Below are positions 1 through 9,667 of a DNA stretch of 64,000 nucleotides, piece after piece (within the stretch, counting starts at the first letter, position 1; every line of letters starts with the position of its first letter). Origin of the DNA: Schizophyllum amplum (lineage: Eukaryota > Basidiomycota > Agaricomycetes > Agaricales > Schizophyllaceae); NCBI GenBank assembly GCA_007026445.1, contig VDMD01000015.1:434001-498000 (forward strand), in the 5' to 3' direction. The notes beneath the pieces are model-generated. The model was not told the DNA's origin, ran no database searches, and saw nothing but the letters and a program-made list of their open reading frames with translations. The position numbers and the translations under genes were made by a program.

Positions 1-646
1 GTCATCTGTTGCCAGATAGTCTGAGAGCGACATGGTGAGCGCCCTGCTGTCCTGGCGCTGCGTTGACGGGAGTGGGACTCTGAAGGAACTGTGACGCCAA
101 CGGGGACCGGCGCTACCGGCCCTGCGGAGGCTTTGCTGTTGTTTAGCGACGCCTTGAGTGATGCCGGACCGACTTGATCGCGTCCTCTGCCTCTTACCGT
201 CGCGTTTCTCGCTCTCTCGACGCGTCACTGGATATGCAATGCTCATAGACTGCTGCTTGCACCCGTCTTTGGTCTCGGCATGCAACCTTGCAGACGACTA
301 CGCGCGTGACACCTGCATTCTAGCCCGCGACAAGGCTGCAATTTCGCCCTGTATCTTCCCCATCGAATTCCTGGTCGATCTTGTCTTCCCTCCTCTTGTT
401 TCCTGCGCCATGATGTACTCCCAGGTCTTCCCTTTCGAATGATGTCTCTTATGTGCCGCGGCATTGCCTGACTGTGCCGCTATGGGCAGTAAAGGCGAGC
501 GGGTCTGTGCGTCCACCACGTGATGACTGCTATATGAAGGCTGGGAGGCAGAGGGTTTGACGTCGCCCCTCCTTCCCCCTGCTTTCCCCCTTTCCCCTCG
601 CACACTTCGAATTCTCTATCTGCCCCCCTTCGGATCTTCTACATCC
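1..646. other. Upstream region of the histone H1 gene
   Basis: No coding region is supported here. Short open frames on both strands lack codon structure and family resemblance. The last 100 bases before the H1 start are strongly pyrimidine-rich, as is common in fungal promoters and 5' leaders, and a CACGTG E-box-like hexamer lies near 518. The left edge of the window cuts whatever precedes it. Confidence 0.5.
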
Positions 647-1889
647 ATGACTATCTCTGCCAAGCAATCTCCTCCCAAGGCCGTTGCGAAAACCGGCGGC
701 AGCAAGGCCAGCGTGGCGCCGCACCCGACATGGGTTGAGATGATAAAGGTGCGTATTTAGTCAGGTCTGGCCTCCCCCTTCGCTTCAGCTGACGAAGTAC
801 CTTTCTTGCCACCTAGGAATGTATCGCTGCTCATCCTGAAGAGGCCCGCGCAGGTGTTTCGCGCCCGACGATCAAGAAGGTGCGTCTCCGACTGATGATC
901 AAGCAGCATTCTCAACTCGAGTGTTTCCATCCAGTTCGTTGAATCCAAGTACCACATCGAAGTCAATGCCGCTGCTGCAAGCCAGCTCAACCGTGCTATC
1001 ACGACGGGTGCCGACAAAGGCACATTCGTTTTGCCCAAGGGTAAATGAGCGCCCATTCGAGGTCGACGGTATATTTACGCAAATGTTAAGGCCCCTCGGG
1101 CAAGGTGAAGCTCGCCCCCAAGAGCCACATCGCAGAAGCTACCAAGGAGGTGCGCCGCTACCGCCATATTCTTACTTCACATCGTTAATTATTGTTCAGA
1201 ATGCCACTCCCGCAGCCAAGAAGCCCGCTGCTGCCAAGAAGCCCTCTGCCGCCAAGAAATCCAGCCCACCGACTAAGAAGGCTACTACAGCTAGGAAGAC
1301 CGCGCCTGCGAAGAAAGCGTCCGCCGCTGCCCCCAAGAAGTCCAGCCGCTGGCCGCCAAACCCAAGTCCCCAAACACCACCACGACGAAGTCCGGGAGAG
1401 TTGCAGGCACGGTAACAAGCCCTCCTGCGAAGCCTGCTGTGACGAAGACATACGGGTCCGGCGCGCGGAAGGCGGTACCGGCGAAGAAGCCTGCGTCGCC
1501 CCCGACAAAGACTGCGACGAAGAAGCCTGCTGCAATGAAGCCCACGTCCTCGACGAAGAAGGCGGCGGTGACTAAGAAACCGTCAGCGGCGGGCAAGAAA
1601 GAGACTGTAGCTAAGAAGGATGGCGTGGCTAAGAAGGATGGTGTGGCTAAGAAGGCGCCTGCCAAGAAGGTATGTTCATATGGATGATGAGCTGTTTGTT
1701 GTGCGTTATTGACTGCGTGTGCAGGCTGCGCCGGCCGAGAAGAAAGCGGCTGCTAAACCCAAGGCAAAGACGGTTTCGAAGCCGACTACTACCAAAGCGC
1801 CCACACGGGTCAGCAAGAGGGCGACGAAGGTGAGACCATACATTTGCTTTAGGGATTCGAAGGACTCACCGTGCATCCAGGCTGCCTGA
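647..1889 (+). CDS. Linker histone H1
   Basis: Linker histone that binds nucleosomes and inter-nucleosomal DNA in the nucleus. The start at 647 gives MTISAKQSPPKAVAK, followed by the winged-helix globular domain spread over small exons: HPTWVEMIK, then SRPTIKKFVESKYHIEVN, then GADKGTFVLPKGPSGKVKLA. A long lysine/alanine/proline tail rich in AKK and PAKK repeats follows, and the gene ends in ATKAA at 1889. At least six short introns are used, for example 1671-1724 and one just before the final GCTGCC at 1881. The tail frame jumps by one base between about 1333 and 1352: the upstream frame ends PKKSS and the downstream one resumes LAAKPKSP. Restoring one missing base joins them, so I treat this as a frame break in the assembly and not as a real gene end. 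Family assignment is secure; exact exon edges are inferred. Confidence 0.9.
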
Positions 1890-3167
1890 GCTCTTGCGTC
1901 TTCGTGAGTCTGGGTGACTTAATGCGAAGTCTTTCGGCGTCGTGGACGACGCGTGTACGAATATAGCTCTGGATCTATTACTTCAGCTGGGAAGTGTTCC
2001 GGCATTCCTGTTTTCCCTGCTTTTCTCGGTTTGCGCGAATATTCTTGTTTATCCTCGACTTTCTTTCTACTTGTGTGTGCGTGGATCAGTATGTATATCC
2101 ATCTGTAACAAATATATGCTACGAACGAAATGGAAAACGACGACAAGGATCGTCGCGTAAGAGCCGTGCGTGGGTTGGCCGCCTCTGCCTTCCGAGGCCG
2201 TAGTGACCGACGCTTGCAAGGGAGAGTAACGGCTGCTTGACCTGACCCTCATCGCAAGCGATGTCCTGGCGACGCGGCCCAGTCCCCAGTACATTGCTCT
2301 GTCGATGCCAAAGGAAAATGCGGGCAGATCAAAAGACTGAATTGCATAGATTTGTATCCTACATGGCATGAATCATGCCCAAACTTGCGAGGACGTCGAC
2401 CTCGAGGGAGCTTCGCAGCGTTATTGCGGCGGGACTAAGGACAGACGTCGACGTAAGCTAGTCGTCCTGCAGCGCTACTGCCATGTCTGCCTCGCTGGAT
2501 AATGCAGTCGTCCCATTCGCTGACTGTCCCGAACCCCGCAAAGCGTCAGGAAGAGGAGGTTGTCAGTCTCACCGACGGAGCGCTCAGAGGAAGAGGAAAT
2601 AGAGGACGCAATAGGGATTGCAGCGCAAAGTGTGAAGTCCTTTTGAGCGAGGTGTCGTTCTGCTGTCGCTGCGCATGAGGAATAGCCGGCGTACCCATTG
2701 TACTGTACTTTGCAGAGCAAAAGACAAATGCGAATCAAGATACACAATAGACGACTTTGAGTCTGGCGGTGCGAGTTACCAGGACTTGTTGCACTGAGCA
2801 CCTGTTGCGATAGCTGTCGGATAGCAAGCGGTACGATAACATTTTCCTTGGTCGAGCCGTCGCACGTTGGGGATTTGCAGCCAGTAAAATGTCGTCTTCA
2901 GGCGAGAAAAAAAGTCATTTTCATATCGTGGTCTTGAATTTTGCCCGCTCGCCCTGGAGACTTGAGGACCGTATTGACCTGCACAGAAGATCAGAGGAGT
3001 CCTCGGCAGCCGGATTGGGTGTGCGCATTAGCGAAGGGGTCCGGGAAGTCCGGACCGCGCCGCTTTCCTTCCCAACACGCATCCCCCGGTGCCACTAGCG
3101 ATTTTCGAACCCTTTTCCCCCTCTCCTTTCGCGTACTATCGCATTCCTGGAAGTGTTGTGAGGCTGT
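1890..3167. other. Intergenic, no gene seen
   Basis: About 1.3 kb between H1 and the next gene. The open frames here (up to about 108 codons) are cysteine- or arginine-rich noise with no splice-consistent continuation. The first 150 bases are likely H1 3' UTR. The final 250 bases are likely promoter for the gene starting at 3168. Confidence 0.5.
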
Positions 3168-4494
3168 ATGTCGATTATGAACGCGAAGAAACCGGTCCCC
3201 GGGCCTAGGAGGGGCGGAGATTGGAGCTGGACCGGCAGTGCAATCGTCCGAGCAGGCTTGATCGCGCAGAGAATGCGGGTAACTAGTCGAGCACAGGACG
3301 AGGAGCAGAATCAGCGGATAACGTGGCCAACAACGATGATGTTCCGCGAGATCGCTCCAAGCGAAGGCGGCGAGATGGAGGGCACGCAGTCCGATAGCGA
3401 TGTCCTAAACGCCGCCGGAGTCGCGAAGTTGGCGGGCCCAGTGGTGAGTGTATCTCTACATTGCGTTCCAGCGTCATGCTGAAGGCATCCGGGGCGATAG
3501 CAGACCAAATATAACGCGCAAGTCGGGCCAGAGTCGAGCGGGGCGGCAAGGACGCGCTCGAGTCCGCAGGTGCGTAGCCTGCACACCCTACGCCGAACTG
3601 CCATGTTGACAGGTCCACTAGATCCCTGCCAGCTACCCCTCCTCCTCTTCCATCGCCATATGCAACATCAAAGACGGCCAGCTCGTGCGCACGACCGACG
3701 GGTGGTACGAGCACGTCAAACCTCCTACTCACTTCAAGCCTCCTACCCGCGTAGTCGTCGCCCCGAAGCAGATGGTGGTCGACGACGATGGATTCTTCGA
3801 CTGCGTCCCAGTGCCAGCCCCGAAGAGAGGGCCGCGTGGGGGCAGGATGTCCCGGGAGAAGAGGAAGCGCGCACAGACGCGTGTCGTCGAAGAAGTCATC
3901 ACGAACGTCCGGGAGCAGATGAACGCAATGGTCGACGATCAGCCGAGCGGCGACGACCAGAAGGACGCGAACATTGTCAACGAGGCGGACTTGGATATGC
4001 GCAGCCATGCAGACGCTAGGGTCCAGTGCCAGGCTATCGTAGCCGTTGGGGCTCTCCAGAGCGCGGACGACGTGGCTTTCCGGGACTTCCGCGGCTCCTC
4101 CAGCGTTCCCGCAACGCCGAGGCGCGGTCGCGTGGAAAAGGCCAAGGGTATCATCGCATTTGGACCACGCTGCGCGAGCCTTCCCCGCCTATCCGCCACC
4201 GAAGTCGACGATGCGTACGAGAAGACCAAGGACATGTACGCCGAGAAGATCCTGCCCGTTGAAGAGGAGACCGAGCCCATCGACAATGACGCGCAATACA
4301 CCGACAAGGGTGTCCTGTTCATCGACGAGACGACCCTCACTGCTCTCGACGAAGCCTTGGCCAAGCATGAGAAGGAGAACGTCCAGCCTTTGGCAGCAAA
4401 CTTCGAGGTCGTCGAGACGCCGAACCGGAAGATCTCCGTCTCTGTTATGACCGTGCCTCATCCCGAGACCGAAATGAGCTCGGTTTGGTGGTGA
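3168..4494 (+). CDS. Hypothetical protein with KEN motif
   Basis: I do not recognise a family. The start at 3168 gives MSIMNAKKPVPGPRRGG. Three exons join in phase 0: the first ends LAGPV at a GTGAGT donor, the second is TKYNAQVGPESSG to RTRSSPQ, and the third begins IPASYPSSSS after an acceptor at 3622 and runs to 4494 or a little beyond. The protein is hydrophilic, with a basic stretch (GRMSREKRKRAQTRVVEE) that could be nuclear-localising and a late KEN tripeptide in AKHEKENVQP, which resembles an APC/C degron. The C-terminus is uncertain. It either stops at SSVWW (4494), or a GTGAGT donor at the same place leads to a short extra exon ending near 4602. Splice-phase consistency supports it as a real gene; the function is unknown. 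Confidence 0.6.
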
Positions 4495-5797
4495 GTGTTC
4501 CCTAGGCGCGAGCAAGAACCGGTTGCTGACGTGTGTTCGCGTGTAGTTGTTGCGATGGGCGCAGACGTTGCGAGGGGCGCAGCTGTGTCGGACAAAGACG
4601 TTAAAGTGGGCGCATAGACGGCAAGGCGAGCATGCTTCGGTCCTCGTCCTCGTCGCATTTGGAGCAGTCAGCAGAGGATTCTGTCGTAGGATGGAGGAGT
4701 GCCGGAGAGGGATGATACGGGGACTTCTTCGGGCTTCATCGTGCGCAGCGGCTTGAGTTCCTCGAGCGGGATGTAGGGGTTTGCAGGTTCTGAAGCAGTA
4801 TCAGCAGCAGCAGCAGAAGTTCAAACAAATGTATAGTATTTGTGCTCTGAAGGTCTACAAGGGTGAAAAGGAGCGTGGTCGTGAACGGTTCCGGAATCCG
4901 AGGAGGGAACGTCGGACTCGGACTGGAGAGGGGGGATGGGACGCCAGCATCGCCTACGACAGCCACCTGCACAAAAAGCAGTTTCTACCACTCACCTCTT
5001 ACGTCCACATAGTCATCGTACACACCCTGATAACTATTGGCATGCTCGATGTGCCAGTCCAGGTCGCCACTGAGTTTCCATCCCAGGCTGCGCTCGGTGG
5101 CGAGTCTTGAGTCCTACTTAACCGTCTGTAGGGTGTCCTGCTCCTGCTGCTAACGTCTTGCTCGAGTCTGGGCGTCGTTGCTCGCCTGTCGAAGGCGTTG
5201 TCGGGCAATCGTGCATGAGTAATGCGTATCTTGGCGCGCGCGCGCTATGTCACCTCCCTCCCCGCTCCCGTCGCCTGGCCAAAAAGTACAGGTCGTCTTG
5301 CTTTCCTGTCCTTGTAGCGCGGTAGGTGGAGAACGAGCATCGTTGGACGGCATCGCAGTCTCAAGAGACAAAATAATGCAGTACGATCGCCAGCCTCGCC
5401 CCAGCCCAAGGAGTCACACGCATCTGATCGCTACGATGCCACCCAGCTCCATTGTCCCCAAGGTGAGAGCTCTCGCACTCTCTATCCAGTATAATTCCGC
5501 ACTGCTGGCTTTTCTACACTTCAAAAGACTGGGTATTGCATTGGGTACTAAGTAGTCCGCGGGTAACAAACGGCCGCCGAAAGCAGCCCTAAGGACGGGA
5601 AACAGCAGATAGCGACGACGAAGGCGAATAATGTACATCACAGATCATTAGAGCAAGTAGTGGTACAAAAGGCAGTCCGAATTTCTCCGTGAAGCAATGA
5701 AAGAAGGGGGAGTTTATAGCGAATAGTTCGATGGTAGAAGGTGACTGGACAGTCTCTGGAAGGGATGTAACACACGAAATTGAACGCCGATACGGGC
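4495..5797. other. Intergenic, no gene seen
   Basis: About 1.3 kb containing no supported gene. A short CAG run (4800-4820) and a few low-complexity open frames are present. It lies between the 3' ends of two convergent genes, so part is probably UTR. Confidence 0.45.
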
Positions 5798-7109
5798 TCA
5801 AATCCGGTTCGGCGGTGAAGCTCCATTGCCGTAGCCCGCCTCCGCTCTGCCCAGCGCGCCGCCGCCAGTGTGAGGCGCACCACCTCCGCCGTGTAGTCCA
5901 CCGTTTCCTGCACCGAGCCCCGCTCCCGCGCCGCCAGCACCCGCCACCGCCGACGCATCAAACGGCGCACCCGCAAATGCCTCCTGGCCCCATCCCCACC
6001 CTCCATCGCGCGTGAACGGCAGCGACGCAGTCGTGTAATCGTACCCCGGGTGGTAGTTAAAGTACGGCAGCTGCTGCATGGGCAGGCTGCGCCCGTCCGC
6101 CATGGCCCGCTCGGGGAAGTAGGGCATGCGGTGGAACATGGACGTAGTACGGGGGAGGAGGATGTGGTTGAAGCGGAAGTCGAGGACGGAGGCGAAGGTC
6201 TGGCGGTATGCGACGATCGCAGTGCAGGTCCCGATGATCGCGCCCGCGACGACGTCGTACCAGTTGTGGTCTAAAGAGCGGAATCAGTGAAAAGTGGCGA
6301 GTGCAGGACGTGAGGCTTACATTCGTCGATTGTGAGGGCGCCGGAGATGAGAGTCGCGCCGAGCAGAGGAGAGAAGAAGAGGATCATTTTCCAGTAGGCG
6401 GGGTTGTGGGCGCTCATGACCTTGAGCTGCGCATTGATGTAGAGGGCGAGATAAAACAGGCCTGCCCAACCCGCTGTCGAGTGACCGGAGGGGAACGATT
6501 CGAGCGCGTCGTTGATGGAGTCTTCATCGCCCGTGCATATGGTGCGGTCGTACATGATGGAGGCGAAACCAGTGCCAGAGACGGATGAGGGAGTGACAGC
6601 AGGCTGGCAGACCGCCAGGAAGTGGGGACGCAGGCCGCCAATAAGCCACTTTAGCCAAACCTGCAAACACGTTAGGGTTCCGTCCTTCCAATACAGTGCT
6701 CGCCACACACCTGAAAGACCGCCGCCGTAATCAGACTCTTCAGCAATCCCATCGTCGTGGTAAGTAGGTCGTCCACACTCCTCCGCCTCCACTGGAAGAG
6801 CGCGAAAAAGAAAAAGGGGGCGAAGAAGGCGATGAGCGCCGCGGCGAAGATGGGGACAATCTCATGGCGCAGGGGGTACGCAAATTCCGGGTAAACAACC
6901 TCGCCATCGCTGAAGTAGACGGGGAAAGAGCGGCTCGGCGCGGGCGAGGCGTTGTATATGCCGAGACCGAGCGCGCCCATGGCGGCCATGGTGATGAGAT
7001 CCAGGGCGTGGAGACGCAGCCATGGCAGGAAACGAAAACGCGGGGCGGGGCCTACGCCGGCAGAGTACGCGTTGATGGGGCGTTTATCGATCATGGCGGT
7101 CTTGCGCAC
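5798..7109 (-). CDS. PAP2-superfamily lipid phosphate phosphatase (divergent motif 3)
   Basis: Integral membrane phosphatase of the PAP2/DPP1 superfamily, which removes phosphate from lipids such as phosphatidate or diacylglycerol pyrophosphate. Three exons (7109-6711, 6660-6321, 6270-5798) make 403 residues. Several hydrophobic helices are visible (LITMAAMGALGLGIY, IVPIFAAALIAFFAPFFFF). Motif C1 is KWLIGGLRP, motif C2 is SFPSGHSTAGW, and motif C3 ends YHNWYDVVAG. The usual Ser-Arg at the start of C3 (SRx5Hx3D) reads Ala-Leu here (GALTIDEYHNWYD), so a phosphate-binding arginine is missing. The last 110 residues are a glycine/alanine-rich tail likely to face the cytosol. It is divergent from the E2 gene at 7548. 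The second PAP2 gene in this window (39598-41542) has the canonical motif, so the two are not recent duplicates. Family is secure; substrate is unknown. Confidence 0.85.
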
Positions 7110-7547
7110 GTTGGGCGGGGCGTCGGGGAAGATGCGCCCGTCGTGTACGCGCCTTTTATATGAAGTTGCGCGTGGGTGGAGCGTGTCTGGCAGACACGGT
7201 ATGTCATTGGCCTCGTACTTAGCTGCTTGTGTGCGCGCCTAAAAATGGCGGGTATAGTGGATGGCTCGTCACCCTATGACGCTGCTCCGGGCGAAATTCG
7301 GTGCCCTGAGCAACGAGCGGGGAAACGGCGAAGACATTCAGAGCGGTTTTGCGAGGGCGACAAACGACAGAAAACAGGCAGCAAAGTCTGCAATGGCGGC
7401 GGTAAACGATGAGGGAAAGAGCCAAGGTCAAGCCAAGACTGAGGACATGTCATGAAGAGGGCTGTCGGCGTTTCCCGCGACGACGCCACATAAACGCACT
7501 TCGCATTCCGTCGCGTCGCGTTGACTTGTCACTGTTACCGCCGCGCC
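7110..7547. promoter_or_regulatory. Shared divergent promoter region (PAP2 / E2)
   Basis: 438 bp separate the two start codons, which face away from each other, so both promoters must lie here. No clear TATA box was seen. Confidence 0.5.
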
Positions 7548-8279
7548 ATGACGACTCTACGGTGCGTGAGACCGCCGCGGAACGTCTATTCTACTTCTGA
7601 ACAGCTCTTTGTAACCGCAGACGCGTTCAGAAGGAGCTCAAGGACATCCAAAAGAACCCAATCGATGGCCTCACTGTCACTCCCCTCGAGGACAACATCC
7701 TTCGCTGGGAATGCGCTATCAAGGCAGATCCAGAGTCACCCTACAAAGGCGGCACCTTCCGCTTCATTCTAGATCTACCCTCCAACTTCCCCTTCAAAGC
7801 ACCTACGGTCACCTTTTCCACAAAGATCTACCACCCAGGCATCAATGAGGAGGGCGCAATATGCGTACCCATATTGCGCGACGAGGTGCGTCCATTAGAA
7901 CGATATCTCGAGACATAACTGACAGCGCAATTGCAGTGGAAACCCTCCGTGACACTCCCAACTGGTCCGGTGCTTCGAATGTTTCCCCGCTACCGCCGCG
8001 CTTATGCCTATTCGCAGTGCTGTCTATCATTCAGGAGAAAGTCAACAACCCCAGTCCCGACGACCCATTCGAGCCGGAAATTGCAGCGGTACGGCTTGTC
8101 GACTATTGGCGCTCGCATACGCTGACCAGCCTTCCAGCAATTGAAGACGGACAAGTCCGCATTCAAAGCTACTGCCAAGGAATGGACCAAGAAGTGCGCA
8201 TTTATCCTCGTTTGTTGTTGCGCGACCTCTACCCTGCTACTGTCATCCTGATCCCACATTTCGCAGGTATGCTATGTAG
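7548..8279 (+). CDS. Ubiquitin-conjugating enzyme E2 (HPG variant)
   Basis: E2 enzyme that carries ubiquitin, or a ubiquitin-like protein, as a thioester on cysteine. The first exon is only 14 nt (MTTLR); the next begins RVQKELKDIQKNPIDGL. The UBC fold is clear: ILRWECAIKADPESPYKGG, then FRFILDLPSNFPFKAPTV, then FSTKIYHPGINEEGAICV with the active-site cysteine, then LRDEWKPSVTL, IIQEKVNNPSPDDPFEPEI and AKEWTKKYAM at the end (stop 8277-8279). Six exons join with consistent phases. The order of motifs most resembles the Ubc4/Ubc14 group. The nearly universal HPN motif reads HPG, so the asparagine that stabilises the transition state is absent. Everything else expected for a compact single-domain E2 is present. 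Which pathway it serves cannot be told. Confidence 0.88.
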
Positions 8280-9667
8280 AGGGATGAGCACCCCATCATC
8301 AAGTTGGAGAGAGGAGAACCACACCATCGACTTTCTGTATTTTTACGAGCGGCTTCGCCAGCGCAAACAACACATGTATCTTTGTCAAGCATCATTTTAA
8401 TGCACGTGCTTTCTACTCATCGTAGCGCCCTCCGTCGCAAGAGCCATGTCCACCACCGCAGGGTCGACCCTTATCGCACAACATCTGCTCAGCAAGTGAC
8501 CGTGTCGAAGTCCAGCACCGCAGGCAACGCCCACCACGCCCCAACGGTAGCACCTGAAGTTCACCGCAATCTGGCAGTAATCAGGCAGCAATCAGGTCTC
8601 CGAGTCCTGTACACAATTCGGACACCTCCGGGACTCGCTTATTGTGTTCGCCGCTCTGCTAATCAGCAATGGAAGCCTCCGCAGGTGAGAACAACAAGAG
8701 GTTCAATTCACTGGGCCATGTGCCATGGCATGGGAAAGATGGCGGGAAAAACACCCACCCGCGAAGCGCCTCCCTCTGCGAGTCGTAAGTCGCTCATCGC
8801 CGGCTCTCTGGCTTGCCTGGTGCGCTCCAGGGACGTACCTGCTACTGACGTTGTTTACAGATCGAGCGATGAATGTTGCCGGCGCGCGCAAGAACAAGGA
8901 TGCCCAAAAGCAGCAGAGCCCAATTGTCCGTACACGTAAAGTCGGCTAGCCGCCCATCAAAGCACGTGCATGGGTTACCCCTGCGTGGGCGACCGGGGTC
9001 CACAGCTCGATAAATCCCCCCTTGTTTCTTCCCCCCATCTTCGTCTTGACCACCATCCAGACGACCTCTGGCCAGGGCCCCCCGCGCCCGTCCATCCCGC
9101 CTCGGCTACACACTCAGGTGTACGCAGCCAGGCGATCTCCTTGCAGCATCTGCAGCTCCATTGTTCTCATCGCCATCACCGTCGTCGTCGTCAGTAAGCG
9201 CCAAGACCGTTATCTGGCCAGGACGCACTAGCGCTCCCCGCCTCCAACTCCCCATACCCTCTTACGAGGACCACAGCAAGTAGCCAGTGGACGTACGGTG
9301 AGTGCAGCTTTGTGGCGGCGCGTCGTCGTCAATGGCCTGACGTCGAAGATCACAGCGCCACAAAGAGATCATCGCCCCAGCCCGTCTACAACATCAAGCA
9401 AGCCTTCCCAAGGCAGGATCTCGTTCAGCGAGGTGAGTGTGTCGACGGCTGTGGTGCTGCTCATCGGGGCGCTTATCGCTCTCTTTGACGACTAATCAGC
9501 ACCCACAACCCGGATTCGGACAAAGCAGTCGAATCACAGCCACCTCGACTTCCCCGGTGCTGTGTAAGCACCCCAGCACGCAATACATCGCCGACAGCAT
9601 ACTCTCGGACAACAACTATCCAACCCCAACTAGATCAACCGCAACCAACCCAACCCAACTAACAACC
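8280..9667. other. Intergenic, with one weak small-gene candidate
   Basis: About 1.4 kb between the E2 gene and the long gene at 9668. The 300 bases before 9668 are rich in CAACC and pyrimidines and are probably its promoter and leader. A possible small cysteine-rich gene on the minus strand (8413 to about 8670) is listed separately. No other gene is supported. Confidence 0.4.
8413..8670 (-). CDS. Candidate small cysteine-rich peptide gene (weak)
   Basis: Two GT..AG introns (8571-8614 and 8485-8553) can be removed to leave one frame that reads RRCPNYCGELQMLCDK and then GRPCGGGHGSCDGG, stopping at 8413. The cysteine spacing and clean phases are suggestive, but the 5' exon and start codon were not found. 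A competing splice pattern on the plus strand (starting ATG 8446) also exists. It could equally be chance. No family is recognised. Confidence 0.2.
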
